A stretch of 64,000 nucleotides of DNA. It comes from Streptomyces sp. NBC_00683. GTDB lineage: Bacteria > Actinomycetota > Actinomycetes > Streptomycetales > Streptomycetaceae. Shown here one piece after another: positions 1 through 8,261 of the stretch; the stretch's first letter is position 1; each line of letters starts with the position of its first letter. The stretch is taken from positions 4,464,001-4,528,000 of the forward strand of contig NZ_CP109013.1 of the NCBI RefSeq assembly GCF_036226745.1. The letters are read 5' to 3'. The position numbers and the translations under genes were made by a program. A model generated the notes under the pieces. That model saw nothing but the letters and a program-made list of their open reading frames with translations. It searched no databases and was not told the origin of the DNA.

Positions 1-93
1 CCGGGCGAGCGTGTCGTCGCCGCAGACCACCATGTGGCCGCTGGTTGTGGGGCGTTGGGGCTGCTGAGGAAGGGGAGGCACGAAACCCAGCAT
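1..93 (-). CDS. RCK/TrkA-N NAD-binding protein, N-terminal fragment
   Basis: Only the first 31 codons lie in the window; the gene continues beyond the left edge. The chosen ATG at 93 follows a GAGAGG Shine-Dalgarno sequence by seven bases, and an in-frame GTG at 81 is an alternative. After a proline/glutamine-rich start the protein reads HMVVCGDDTLAR, the first beta strand and glycine turn of an RCK (TrkA-N) Rossmann domain such as those that gate potassium channels and transporters. The family call rests on this short motif alone. The KhtT/KhtU-type antiporter pair a few kilobases away fits an interest in cation transport but proves no link. Confidence 0.55.
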   Translation of the reverse strand, partial: MLGFVPPLPQQPQRPTTSGHMVVCGDDTLAR

Positions 94-159
94 GCCCTGT
101 CCTCTCCCGATTCTCGATCATCAGCTTTCGCTCTCCCGCGGTGGGCGGGGCGTGTGCGC

Positions 160-798
160 TCAGGCGGCCTTGCGCGGCAGCGCTCGCGGGGCGGGCGCGG
201 CATCGTACGCCGAGACCCAGAAGAACTCGCCCTCGGCGTCGTACGCGTGGAGCAGCCCCGTACTGCCCGCTCCGAGCACCTCGCCGGGACCGGACGACGG
301 CACCGGCTGCCGGACCCGCACGATCGCGGTCGAGCCGTCGGCCGCCGAAACCTCCGCCTGCCCGAAGCCGGTGCTGACGGACCCCGTACGGATCGTGCAG
401 ACCTGCCCCAGGAAGTCCCGCCGCGATGGGGGAGGTTCCGCCCGGAAGTACCGGCGGAGGTGGCGTACGAGCATGCGGACGACCCCCCAGGCGATCAGCA
501 GCGCCCCCGCCAGTACGGCGACATGGAGCAGGGAGCGTGCGGTACCGGTGACACCGCTGCGCTGGACCAGGACCGACCCCGTGAGGCCGGTGAACCAGGC
601 GATGACCACGGCGAGCGACGCGGACACGGCGACCGGCACCCCGCCGATGCCCGCCGCGTCGGCGTCGAGGTCGCTGTCGAAGGAGTCCGTTGCGGTGGCC
701 CCGACCAGCACCAACAGCCAGAAGCAGATGACGACGACCAGGGCGGCGTCGAGGACGACGGCAGGAAAGGCAAGTGCTGCGGAAAGGATTTCGGCCAT
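160..798 (-). CDS. OB-fold/NfeD-like membrane protein (YqiJ type)
   Basis: 212 residues. Hydrophobic segments lie at about 8-32, 53-78 and 85-110, with a short acidic stretch (DSFDSDLDAD) between the first and second. The C-terminal 85 residues (about 125-200) look like the soluble beta-barrel of NfeD/YqiJ proteins, which sit in the membrane beside SPFH-family proteins. It is a paralogue in layout of the gene at 6150-6671, which precedes a flotillin; this copy has no SPFH gene in view. The ATG at 798 begins MAEILSAALAFP; the open frame continues upstream but without membrane-protein character. The 24-bp sequence around the upstream palindrome is shared with the paralogue. The precise function is unknown. 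Confidence 0.75.
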   Translation of the reverse strand: MAEILSAALAFPAVVLDAALVVVICFWLLVLVGATATDSFDSDLDADAAGIGGVPVAVSASLAVVIAWFTGLTGSVLVQRSGVTGTARSLLHVAVLAGALLIAWGVVRMLVRHLRRYFRAEPPPSRRDFLGQVCTIRTGSVSTGFGQAEVSAADGSTAIVRVRQPVPSSGPGEVLGAGSTGLLHAYDAEGEFFWVSAYDAAPAPRALPRKAA

Positions 799-923
799 CC
801 GGTTCACCCCCTGCGACGCTGCGCGCCTCTGTCTGCCAGGGGTGGTGGTGGCGGGGTGCGCACGGGGCCCCGGCGCCGCGACACCGCGAACGGCACCGCA
901 GCAGCCGGGTCCTCTCCCCGTGT

Positions 924-961
924 CCCCCGTGCTTCCCCCGTAACCCCCGTGCTTCCCCCGT
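924..961. repeat. Tandem C-rich repeat in the leader of the OB-fold gene
   Basis: Two exact 18-base copies of CCCCCGTGCTTCCCCCGT begin at 924 and 944, giving a 20-bp period. They lie in the 328-base gap between two divergent genes, within what is probably the 5' leader of the minus-strand membrane protein. No reading frame explains them. They could be a regulatory repeat or simple slippage. Confidence 0.6.
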
Positions 962-1005
962 GTGTTGCTGAAGAGATCGTGCCAGTCGGGGCTCTTTCCC
1001 CGCAC

Positions 1006-1029
1006 TGCCGGAATCCGGCAATCTTTGCG
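1006..1029 (-). promoter_or_regulatory. Palindrome shared with the region upstream of the flotillin operon
   Basis: The 15-bp palindrome TGCCGGA-A-TCCGGCA at 1006-1020 is followed by ATCTTTGCG. Nearly the same 24 bases occur at 6758-6781 (central base G, then GTCTTTACG). Both sites are upstream of, and on the same strand sense as, an OB-fold/NfeD-like membrane gene (208 and 87 bases from the starts). A shared operator or promoter element is inferred. The binding factor is unknown. Confidence 0.5.
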
Positions 1030-1126
1030 AGTTCCTGATGCCGGGCACCGGCACCCGTCCACGTGCGTTGGAGAGGTGTCGGCGCGGGTCGGCGCCCTCA
1101 CGTACAGGACGCAGGAGGAGTGAGCC

Positions 1127-2197
1127 GTGGCAGAGCCGGAGATCCCCGAGGAGTTCCTGGGGGACCACGCCCGCGTGCTGGGCGAGGTCGCGGACACCGG
1201 GCGCCGGCTCACCCGTGACGAGCTGGAGACCCGGCGCGCGCTGGGCCGTGAGGCCGCGGAGGCCGGGCACCAGCTGCGCGCCCTGGTGAATCTGCACCTG
1301 GCGGCCACCCGCAGCGCGTGGCCGCGCGCCGCGATCGGGTCCGGTGCGGCCGCCGATGCCGTGCTGGCCGCGGTGGAACAGGGGGTCGACGCCTTCGCGG
1401 AGGGATTCGAGCGGGCGCAGCGGCTCACCGTGCGGCGCGAGGAAGCGGCGCGGCGGGAGTTCATCGACGACCTGCTGTACGGGCGCAGCGACCTGGGCAG
1501 GCTCGCGGAGCGCGCCACACGCTTCGGGCTGCGGCTCTCGCGGGCGCACGCCGTCGCCGTGGCGACGGGGCCGGAGGCGTACACCGAGACCGACGCCGTG
1601 TCCCGAAGTGTGGAGACGGCACTGCTCACCCGCTTCAGCGGCCGGAAGATCCTGCTCACCACGAAGGACGGGCGCCTCGTCTGCATCGCCCCCGGCAGCC
1701 AGCCGGACGTCCTGAGGTACTTCGCCAAGCAGGCGCACGCCGCGACGGACGGCGGCCAGGTCGCGGTCGGGCGCGCGCACCGGGGTCCCGGCGGCGTCGT
1801 CCACTCGTACGACGAGGCGCTCGAGGCGCTCGATCTGGCGCAGCGGATGGGGCTCGACGAGCCGGTGCTGTACGCCACGGACCTGTTGGTCTACCCGGTG
1901 CTGACGCGGGACCGGCAGGCGATGGCCGATCTGGTGCGCAGCGAGCTAGGCCCGCTCCAGGGGGCCCGGGGCGGCGCGGAACCGCTGCTGCGGACGCTGT
2001 CCGTGTACTTCGACGCGGGGTGTGTCGCGGCCGAGACGGCCCGTCGGCTGGCGCTGAGCGTGCGCGCCCTGACGTACCGGCTGGAGCGCATACACCAGCT
2101 GACCGGTTCCGATCCGTCCGATCCGATGCACCGCTACACGCTCCAGACCGCGGTGATCGGGGCCCGGCTGCTGGACTGGCCGGCGAAGGAGCTCTGA
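1127..2197 (+). CDS. PucR/CdaR-family transcriptional regulator
   Basis: 356 residues from a GTG start preceded by GGAGGAG. The C-terminal part (about 290-345) carries the PucR-type helix-turn-helix, with VAAETARRLALSVRALTYRLERIHQLTG recognisable as the recognition region. The middle has the weakly conserved alpha/beta region typical of CdaR-like proteins. Such proteins usually sense a small molecule through the N-terminal part and activate nearby catabolic genes. Neighbours on both sides are membrane proteins read from the other strand, so the regulated target cannot be inferred. Confidence 0.85.
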   Translation: MAEPEIPEEFLGDHARVLGEVADTGRRLTRDELETRRALGREAAEAGHQLRALVNLHLAATRSAWPRAAIGSGAAADAVLAAVEQGVDAFAEGFERAQRLTVRREEAARREFIDDLLYGRSDLGRLAERATRFGLRLSRAHAVAVATGPEAYTETDAVSRSVETALLTRFSGRKILLTTKDGRLVCIAPGSQPDVLRYFAKQAHAATDGGQVAVGRAHRGPGGVVHSYDEALEALDLAQRMGLDEPVLYATDLLVYPVLTRDRQAMADLVRSELGPLQGARGGAEPLLRTLSVYFDAGCVAAETARRLALSVRALTYRLERIHQLTGSDPSDPMHRYTLQTAVIGARLLDWPAKEL

Positions 2198-2210
2198 GGC
2201 GGCCGGGGCC

Positions 2211-2265
2211 GGCCCTGTTCCCCGGGGCTCGGGGGACAGGGCCACGGGGAACCCCGGCTCCCCGT
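2211..2265. terminator. Convergent terminator with two hairpins
   Basis: A 13-bp stem (2211-2223 with 2231-2243, one G-U pair) is followed at once by a second stem, ACGGGGA with TCCCCGT, at 2244-2265. They fill the gap between the convergent PucR gene and the antiporter gene. There is no U-tract on either strand, as is common in Streptomyces. Confidence 0.65.
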
Positions 2266-2266
2266 C

Positions 2267-3520
2267 TCAGTCGGCGTCGCGCCCCGCGTGCTCCGGCGTG
2301 AGGTCGTCGTGCGAGGGCATGGGCCCGACGCTCGCCACGGCCGGTGCCGGCTTCTTCCCCTTGCCGGCCAGCTTCGCCTGGAGCCTGGAGGCGACCGGCT
2401 CGGTCCAGCGGGCGGTGAGCGGTCCGACGATCACCAGGATCAGCACGTACGCGGTGGCGATGGGCCCGATCCGCGGCTCCGTCGCCACGGCCAGACCGGC
2501 GATGACGATCGAGAACTCGCCGCGCGCGACCAGCGTGCCCCCCGCGCGCCAACGGCCCCGCGGACCGATGCCGGCCCGCCGCGACGCGTACCAGCCGGTG
2601 CCGATCTTGGTGAAGACGGTGACGATCGCCAGCAGGGCCGCAGGAAGCAGGACGGGAGGGATGTCCGCCGGATCGGTGGACAGACCGAAGAACACGAAGA
2701 AGACGGCGGCGAACAGATCGCGCAGCGGCGTCAGCAGCTTGCGCGCACCCTCGGCGACCTCGCCCGACAGGGCGATGCCCACGAGGAACGCGCCCACGGC
2801 CGCGGACACCTGCAACTGCTGTGCCACACCGGCCACCAGGACCGTGAGCCCGAGGACGACGAGCAGCAGCATCTCCGGGTTGTCGGAGGACACCGCACGG
2901 CTGATGAGCCGCCCGTGCCGCAGCGCCAGGTACAGCACGAACCCGACGGTCCCGAGTGCGATCAGCAGGGCGATGCTCCCGCCGGCCAGGCCGACCCCGG
3001 CCAGCATCGCCGTGAGCAGCGGCAGATAGACGGCCATCGCGAGGTCCTCGATGACGAGGACACCGAGGATGACGGGCGTCTCGCGGTTGCCGAGGCGCCC
3101 CATGTCGGTCATCACCTTGGCGATCACGCCGGACGACGAGATCCAGGTGACCCCGGCCAGCGCGACGGCCCCCACGGGCCCCCACCCGAGCATCAGACCG
3201 GCAATGGCCCCGGGCGTCGCGTTGAGCACGAAGTCGACGGCCCCGGACGGGTACTGGGTCTTGAGGCTGGTGACGAGTTCGGACGCGCTGTACTCGAGCC
3301 CGAGCAGGAGCAGGAGCAGGATGACGCCTATCTCCGCCCCGATGGCGGTGAACTCCTCACTGGCGCCGAGCGGCAGCAGACCGCCTTCACCGAAGGCCAG
3401 CCCGGCCAGCAGGTAGAGCGGAATCGGCGAGAGGCCTATCCGCCCGGCGAAGCGGCCGATGATGCCGAGCCCGAGAATGACGGAGCCGAGCTCTATGAGC
3501 AGTGCGGTCGTGTCGTGCAC
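2267..3520 (-). CDS. Cation:proton antiporter, CPA2 family (KhtU/KefB-like)
   Basis: 417 residues with about 12 hydrophobic segments, typical of the Na/H-exchanger domain of CPA2 antiporters (KefB, KhtU), which exchange potassium or related cations for protons across the cell membrane. There is no C-terminal RCK domain; the tail is polar and short. The start is the GTG at 3520, two bases after the stop of the KhtT-like gene, so the two are certainly co-transcribed and probably translationally coupled. The two-gene arrangement matches the Bacillus KhtTU system, in which the separate RCK-C subunit gates the antiporter. Confidence 0.88.
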   Translation of the reverse strand: MHDTTALLIELGSVILGLGIIGRFAGRIGLSPIPLYLLAGLAFGEGGLLPLGASEEFTAIGAEIGVILLLLLLGLEYSASELVTSLKTQYPSGAVDFVLNATPGAIAGLMLGWGPVGAVALAGVTWISSSGVIAKVMTDMGRLGNRETPVILGVLVIEDLAMAVYLPLLTAMLAGVGLAGGSIALLIALGTVGFVLYLALRHGRLISRAVSSDNPEMLLLVVLGLTVLVAGVAQQLQVSAAVGAFLVGIALSGEVAEGARKLLTPLRDLFAAVFFVFFGLSTDPADIPPVLLPAALLAIVTVFTKIGTGWYASRRAGIGPRGRWRAGGTLVARGEFSIVIAGLAVATEPRIGPIATAYVLILVIVGPLTARWTEPVASRLQAKLAGKGKKPAPAVASVGPMPSHDDLTPEHAGRDAD

Positions 3521-3522
3521 GG

Positions 3523-3993
3523 TCAGCCCTCCGCAATGATCTCGGAGAGCGTGTCGACGCCCTCACGCGTGCCTACGACGACGAGCGTGTCCCCGATGGC
3601 CAGCCGGAAGTCCGGCCCGGGCGACGGATGCGCACTGTGCGTACGCAGGACGGCCACGATCGACGCGCCCGTCCGGGTCCGCGCCCTGGTCTCGCCGAGC
3701 ACCCGCCCGCCGTACGGGGAGCGGGTCCCGAGCGGAATGTGCTCGGTGACGAGATCTATTCCCTCGGTCCGCACGGCGTCGATCGGCGCGGCGTCGATCA
3801 GATGCGCGAGCCCGGTGGCCTCAGCGGTGGTCAGGGGCACGGAGAGCAGGCACGAATCAGGATCGTCCTTGTCGTAGAACCCGAGGAAGCGCCGCCCGTC
3901 GTGGTGCACGACCACGGAGATGTGCTGTCCCGACTCGGTGGTGTAGTCGTACTGGACGCCGACTCCTGGCAGCGATGTGCGGTGGGTTCCCAT
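3523..3993 (-). CDS. TrkA-C domain regulatory subunit of the antiporter (KhtT-like)
   Basis: 156 residues. The N-terminal half matches the KhtT-type domain, and the C-terminal half (about 75-156) is a TrkA-C (RCK_C) domain ending in GDTLVVVGTREGVDTLSEII, the usual last strand and helix. In Bacillus KhtT this domain binds c-di-AMP and controls KhtU. Binding here is inferred from the family. It is the first gene of a two-gene operon with the antiporter (2-bp gap). Confidence 0.85.
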   Translation of the reverse strand: MGTHRTSLPGVGVQYDYTTESGQHISVVVHHDGRRFLGFYDKDDPDSCLLSVPLTTAEATGLAHLIDAAPIDAVRTEGIDLVTEHIPLGTRSPYGGRVLGETRARTRTGASIVAVLRTHSAHPSPGPDFRLAIGDTLVVVGTREGVDTLSEIIAEG

Positions 3994-4133
3994 GGCTTCC
4001 TCCCGAGGAGTACGGCGGTACGGCGATGGCTCTTGGTGATCCTTTTAGCTTTCCATTACCTTATCCGGCGACGAAAACCGGCCATGTGGCAGCAGGTGGG
4101 GCGCTGTCGGAGCGGCGTGATAGATCTCCGGGC

Positions 4134-4562
4134 ATGGCTGATTTCAAGGACTTCAACTTCAAGCTGCTGGTCATCGAGAAGCTCATGTACGGGTCCAAGG
4201 CCCTCGTACCGGCGTACAGCATCGACGAGCGGATGCGCGCCAGAGGCATCGAGGACGTGCAGAACCACGTGTTCGACAACGACCTGGCGTTCACGGTGCT
4301 CGACGAGTCCCGCGCCTTCTTCGAGGAGCTGGAGATCAGCGACGAGCTCCTGGCGGGCGTGGACGAGCTGCTCGTCGACGGCGGGCACCAGGTGTACTAC
4401 GAGTGCTCCCCGGTCTGGGACGGCGAGGACGACCTGTTCGACGTCCGGTCGCTCGACGACCTGGCCCTGCTGCCGAACCTCGAGCGCATCACCTGCATAG
4501 CTGAGCTGCACGTCCCCGGCGCACCGGAGATCCTCGCGGCCCGTGGGATCGCCATGGACTGA
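4134..4562 (+). CDS. DUF6892-type protein of unknown function
   Basis: 142 acidic residues from ATG 4134 (MADFKDFNFKLLVIEKLMYG). The frame is open further upstream, but the initial motif FKDFNFKLLVIEKLMY is the usual beginning of the DUF6892 domain, so the later start is chosen. The segment VYYECSPVWDGEDDLFDVRSLDDLALLPNLERI is the conserved core, related in style to leucine-rich/SMI1-like proteins of polymorphic toxin systems. No toxin gene is adjacent. It is divergent from the antiporter operon and convergent with the flotillin gene. The function is unknown. Confidence 0.7.
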   Translation: MADFKDFNFKLLVIEKLMYGSKALVPAYSIDERMRARGIEDVQNHVFDNDLAFTVLDESRAFFEELEISDELLAGVDELLVDGGHQVYYECSPVWDGEDDLFDVRSLDDLALLPNLERITCIAELHVPGAPEILAARGIAMD

Positions 4563-4586
4563 CGCCGTGCTCCCCGCCGATGGAAA

Positions 4587-4618
4587 GGGCCCGGCGGTGA
4601 AGGATCGCCGCCGGGCCC
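4587..4618. terminator. Convergent terminator hairpin
   Basis: Perfect 11-bp stem GGGCCCGGCGG (4587-4597) with CCGCCGGGCCC (4608-4618), between the DUF6892 gene and the end of the flotillin gene. It would serve both strands. Confidence 0.75.
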
Positions 4619-4635
4619 GGTGGAGCGGAGGTGCC

Positions 4636-6075
4636 TCAGTCCGTGACCTCGATCTTGTTGTTCGTGTGCTGGGGGGCGGCCGGCGCCGGCACGGACTCCG
4701 AGCCGCCCACCTTGCCCTTCAGGTTCTGCAGGAGCGCGCCCAGGTCGACGCCCGTGGTCGAGCTCAGCAGTTCCATGCCCTGCGCCACGTTGTCCGTGAC
4801 CGTGCGGGACAGCTGGCTGGCGCCGTCCGTCGAGATGACCGTCAGCTTGTCGATGGCGCTCAGCGGCTCGGCTGCCTTGGCGACGACCTGCGGGAGCACC
4901 TCGACGAGCATCTGGAGCACCGCCGCGTCGCCGTACTGGGCGAAGGCGTCGGCCTTCTTCTGCATGGCCTCGGCCTCGGCGGAGCCCTTGGCGGCGATGG
5001 CGGCGGCCTCGGCCTCACCCTCGATGCGTACGGCGTCGGCGAGGGCCGAGCGGTGGAGCTTCTCACCCTGACCGGTCAGACGGGAGCGCTCCGCGTCGGC
5101 TTCGGCCTCCTTGACCTGGGCGATGCGGCGGGCCTCGGCCTCCTGCTCCGCCCGGTAGCGGGCGGCGTCGGCGGGCTTGCGGACCTTGGTGTCGAGCTCA
5201 CGGTCGGTCAGGGCCGCCTGGCGCTGGGCGACCTTCTCCTGCTCGGCGAGGACCTCCTGCTGGCGGGCCGCCTCGGCGAGGGGGCCGGCGGCGTCGGCCT
5301 TGGCGGTGGCGGCTGCCGTCTCGGCCTTGATCTCGGCCTGCTTGAGGTAGAACGTCCGCTCGGCGATGGCGATCTCCTCGGCCGCCTTCAACCGGGCCTG
5401 CTCCGAGGCGCGCCGGGCGATGGCCTCGGCGATGTCGGCCTCCTGCTTGGCGCGGGCGGCCTCGGGGCGTCCGAGGTCCTCCAGGTAGGAGCCCTCGGTG
5501 GTGATGTCCTGGATCTGGAAGGCGTCCAGGATCAGGCCCTGGCCGGAGAGACTGGCCTCGGCCTCCTCGGCGACCTGGCCGGCGAAGGCGGCGCGGTCGC
5601 GGATGATGTCCTCGACGGACATCCGGCCGACGATCGCGCGCAGGGCGCCGGAGAGCACTTCCTGGGTGAAGCCGACGATGCCGTTCTGCTGCTGGAGGAA
5701 GCGCTGGGCGGCGGCGCGGATCGCGTCCTCGCTGCCGCCGACCTTGACGATCGCGACGCCTTCGAGGTTCGACTTCACGCCGCGCAGGGTGACGGCTCCG
5801 CGTACGGCGACGGGGATGTGCCGGCTGGAGAGGTCCAGGGTGAACTTCTGCTGGACGAACGGCACGACGAAGACGCCGCCGCCGACGACGACCTTCTGGC
5901 CGCTGTTGTCGATGCTGGTGCGGCCGGTCACCGGGTCGGTCGACTTCTTGCCGCGGCGGCCCGTGATGATGAAGGCCTGGCTGGGTCCCGCGACCTTGTA
6001 GCGGGTGATGACCGCGAGGCCGAGGAGTACGACGAGAACGACTATGCCGATGACGGCGATCACTACTGGACTCAT
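4636..6075 (-). CDS. Flotillin-like SPFH-domain membrane scaffold protein
   Basis: 479 residues. One N-terminal transmembrane segment (about 2-22, MSPVVIAVIGIVVLVVLLG) is followed by an SPFH/band-7 domain (about 30-200) and a long alanine/glutamate-rich coiled coil (about 200-400, with repeated EA and AE dipeptides) typical of flotillins. Family members organise membrane microdomains. The gene immediately upstream (74-bp gap) encodes an NfeD/YqiJ-like protein; the pair corresponds to yqiJ-yqiK of Escherichia coli and floA-type operons. Length and domain order are normal for the family. Confidence 0.93.
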   Translation of the reverse strand: MSPVVIAVIGIVVLVVLLGLAVITRYKVAGPSQAFIITGRRGKKSTDPVTGRTSIDNSGQKVVVGGGVFVVPFVQQKFTLDLSSRHIPVAVRGAVTLRGVKSNLEGVAIVKVGGSEDAIRAAAQRFLQQQNGIVGFTQEVLSGALRAIVGRMSVEDIIRDRAAFAGQVAEEAEASLSGQGLILDAFQIQDITTEGSYLEDLGRPEAARAKQEADIAEAIARRASEQARLKAAEEIAIAERTFYLKQAEIKAETAAATAKADAAGPLAEAARQQEVLAEQEKVAQRQAALTDRELDTKVRKPADAARYRAEQEAEARRIAQVKEAEADAERSRLTGQGEKLHRSALADAVRIEGEAEAAAIAAKGSAEAEAMQKKADAFAQYGDAAVLQMLVEVLPQVVAKAAEPLSAIDKLTVISTDGASQLSRTVTDNVAQGMELLSSTTGVDLGALLQNLKGKVGGSESVPAPAAPQHTNNKIEVTD

Positions 6076-6149
6076 GAGAAGGATCCCCCCTGCCCCCCGA
6101 CGGGGTGGCAGCTCGTTCAGGTGGTGGACAGACGTGTGGCGCGGCGGTG

Positions 6150-6671
6150 TCAGCGCTCGACGGGGCGGACCGTGACCGAGGTGGTCGAGAGGGTGGCCTC
6201 GACCCAGATCTCGGCGCCGCGTTCGACCGGTACTTCGCTCTTCGCGGAGAACTTCACGGTCTGGCCCGCGAGTCGCAGCAGGACCTCGCCGTAGCCGTCG
6301 GCCGGGATCGGGGTGACGACGGATCCCGAGGTGCCCACGAGGTCCTCGCCGCGGGGTGTGGCCGTGGTCTGATCCCGCATCAGGGCCTTGCTCAGCCGCC
6401 AGGTCAGCCAGGCCGCCACGAGCCCCGCCGCGGCCCCGGCCGCGACGGCCACCGGGGTGCCCGCACCGGTGGTGCCGAGGACGATCGCGCCGCCGAAGCC
6501 GAGCATGGAGATGAAGCCGGCGATGACCGGCAGGGAGAGCAGGCCGTCGAAGAAGCCGTTCAGCAGCCCGCCCAGCGCGTCGCCGAGGAGCCCTTCAAGG
6601 ATTCCGTCGAAGATCAGGGAGAGGGTGAGAAGAGCGATTCCCGCAATGCCGAGACCGAGAAAAATGGTCAC
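6150..6671 (-). CDS. NfeD/YqiJ-like membrane protein paired with flotillin
   Basis: 173 residues from the GTG at 6671, chosen because GGGGGAG lies just upstream and the protein then begins directly with a transmembrane segment (VTIFLGLGIAGIALLTLSLIFDG). An ATG 22 codons earlier would add a polar tail of no clear purpose. Three hydrophobic stretches are followed by a C-terminal OB-fold-like domain (about 105-170). NfeD-type partners bind SPFH proteins and help place them in the membrane. It is the first gene of the operon with flotillin and a paralogue in layout of the gene at 160-798. Confidence 0.82.
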   Translation of the reverse strand: MTIFLGLGIAGIALLTLSLIFDGILEGLLGDALGGLLNGFFDGLLSLPVIAGFISMLGFGGAIVLGTTGAGTPVAVAAGAAAGLVAAWLTWRLSKALMRDQTTATPRGEDLVGTSGSVVTPIPADGYGEVLLRLAGQTVKFSAKSEVPVERGAEIWVEATLSTTSVTVRPVER

Positions 6672-6757
6672 GTGATCACTCCCCCGGCTTTCGATTTCCC
6701 CCGAAATGTTTCCGTCGAACTGACTGAAGGATCCCATACGCCACCGGCCAGGGATAC

Positions 6758-6781
6758 TGCCGGAGTCCGGCAGTCTTTACG
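6758..6781 (-). promoter_or_regulatory. Palindrome upstream of the nfeD-flotillin operon
   Basis: TGCCGGA-G-TCCGGCA at 6758-6772 followed by GTCTTTACG; the sister site is at 1006-1029. It lies 87 bases upstream of the GTG start and overlaps the last codons and stop of the peroxiredoxin gene, so a functional promoter element is embedded in the end of the neighbouring gene. Confidence 0.5.
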
Positions 6782-7262
6782 CGGTTCCGATGCCGGAAAG
6801 GTGCCCGGCGAGCGTGTCCAGTGACTGGAACGTGGCACCGAGCAGGGCGACATGCTTCCAGCGCAGCACGCCGTCCGGCCCGATCAGGAAGACGGAACGC
6901 CGCACTCCGATGCCGGGCGCCGCGACCCCGTACGCCCGGGCGATGTCCCGTCCCGTGTCAGCCAGGAGCGGCATGCGCAGCTGGTGGGTGCGGGCGAAGG
7001 ACTCGTGGCTGTCCACACCCTGTGGACTGATTCCCCAGACCTCGGCGTCGAGGCCCTCGAAGGTCTCGAGGCCCGAGGAGTAGGAGCAGAGCTGCTTGGT
7101 GCAGACGGCCGTGTTGTCGCCGGGGTAGAAGGCGAGGACGACGGCCCGGCCGCGGGCGGCGGAGAGCGTGTAGTCGCGGCGCTCGAAGGTGTCCTCGGCC
7201 AGTATTCCGCCGGGAAGCGTGAAGTCCTGGACGTTCTGGCCGATCTGGGGTCCTGATGCCAT
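6777..7262 (-). CDS. Peroxiredoxin, BCP/AhpC-TSA type
   Basis: 161 residues. The peroxidatic cysteine is in FYPGDNTAVCTKQLC, and the second cysteine five residues later is the resolving cysteine seen in atypical 2-Cys BCP proteins. The fold continues normally through FLIGPDGVLRWKH. It reduces hydroperoxides in the cytoplasm with thioredoxin-like electron donors. The ATG at 7262 (MASGPQIGQ) is preferred over an upstream start that would add 44 residues reading through the promoter. Confidence 0.9.
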   Translation of the reverse strand: MASGPQIGQNVQDFTLPGGILAEDTFERRDYTLSAARGRAVVLAFYPGDNTAVCTKQLCSYSSGLETFEGLDAEVWGISPQGVDSHESFARTHQLRMPLLADTGRDIARAYGVAAPGIGVRRSVFLIGPDGVLRWKHVALLGATFQSLDTLAGHLSGIGTA

Positions 7263-7423
7263 GACGGCAACTCCCTTGGTCCGGTACGTGAATGGGTCCG
7301 TGCTTCGTACAGTGAACGGCACTTCCCACGTATCGACACGTTCGACCCATCCTTGCGCCGCCCGGCACCGAATATGGGAGGAGTGGGCGGGCACGGGCCC
7401 CGCACCCCGAACCGGAGGTACGC

Positions 7424-8158
7424 GTGGCCGAACGACCGCCGTCCGCAGCTGTGCTCGTCCTGCACGGCGGGTACGAGACCGGTCTGGCGCCGCCCCCGCC
7501 CGGCGTCATGAACCTCCCCGGCCTGCGGATGCTCCCGATCGCCCGCGCGGTGGCCCGGGCCGTCCGACCCGCCCCCGGCATACGCGTCCGCCGGGTCCGC
7601 TACAGCCACCGCGGCTGGAACGGCGCCCGTCAGGACCCGATGCGCGACGTCGTACGGGACCTGGACGCCCTGCGGAGCGAGGCGGGCGACATCCCCGTGG
7701 TCCTCCTGGGCCACTCGATGGGGGCGCGTGCCGCGCTGCACGCCGCCGGGCATCCGCTGGTCCGCTCGGTGGTGGGCCTCGCCCCGTGGTGTCCGCCGGG
7801 GGACCCGGTCACCCAGCTCGCGGGGCGTGACGTCGTCCTGCTCCACAGCACCCGGGACCGCGTGACGAGCCCTCAGGCCACCCAGTCCCTCACGGCCAGG
7901 GCCCGCCGTGCGGGTGCCCGCACCTGCCTGGTCACGATCAGGGACAGCGACCACGCGATGCTCCGGCGCGCACCGTCCTGGCACCGCCTGACCGCCGACC
8001 TGGTCAGGGGCCTGCTGGGGCTCGGTCCGCTCCCCGACGCGGTCACCGCCGCGCTGGAACTGCCGGTGGACGCATCGGCCGCCGACGGGACCATGGCACT
8101 GGACAGCCTGCCCGCCGGACCCGGCCGGCGGGCGCTGCGGGGGATGCCGCGCACCTGA
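7424..8158 (+). CDS. Alpha/beta hydrolase
   Basis: 244 residues from a GTG with GGAGG upstream. The nucleophile elbow GHSMG occurs near residue 91, the oxyanion strand LVLHGG near 13, and the acid and histidine are probably in STRDR and DSDHAML. This is the pattern of small cytoplasmic serine hydrolases/dienelactone-hydrolase-like proteins. The substrate is unknown. It is divergent from the peroxiredoxin gene. Confidence 0.85.
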   Translation: MAERPPSAAVLVLHGGYETGLAPPPPGVMNLPGLRMLPIARAVARAVRPAPGIRVRRVRYSHRGWNGARQDPMRDVVRDLDALRSEAGDIPVVLLGHSMGARAALHAAGHPLVRSVVGLAPWCPPGDPVTQLAGRDVVLLHSTRDRVTSPQATQSLTARARRAGARTCLVTIRDSDHAMLRRAPSWHRLTADLVRGLLGLGPLPDAVTAALELPVDASAADGTMALDSLPAGPGRRALRGMPRT

Positions 8159-8261
8159 GACCGGGGGCGGTCCGGGCCGAAACGGCCCTCGGGCGACGCG
8201 TGTCGGACGGCAGTCCTGGCGCCGGGGCCCGTTGTCGGTGGCGGGTGCGAGGATCGGCGGC

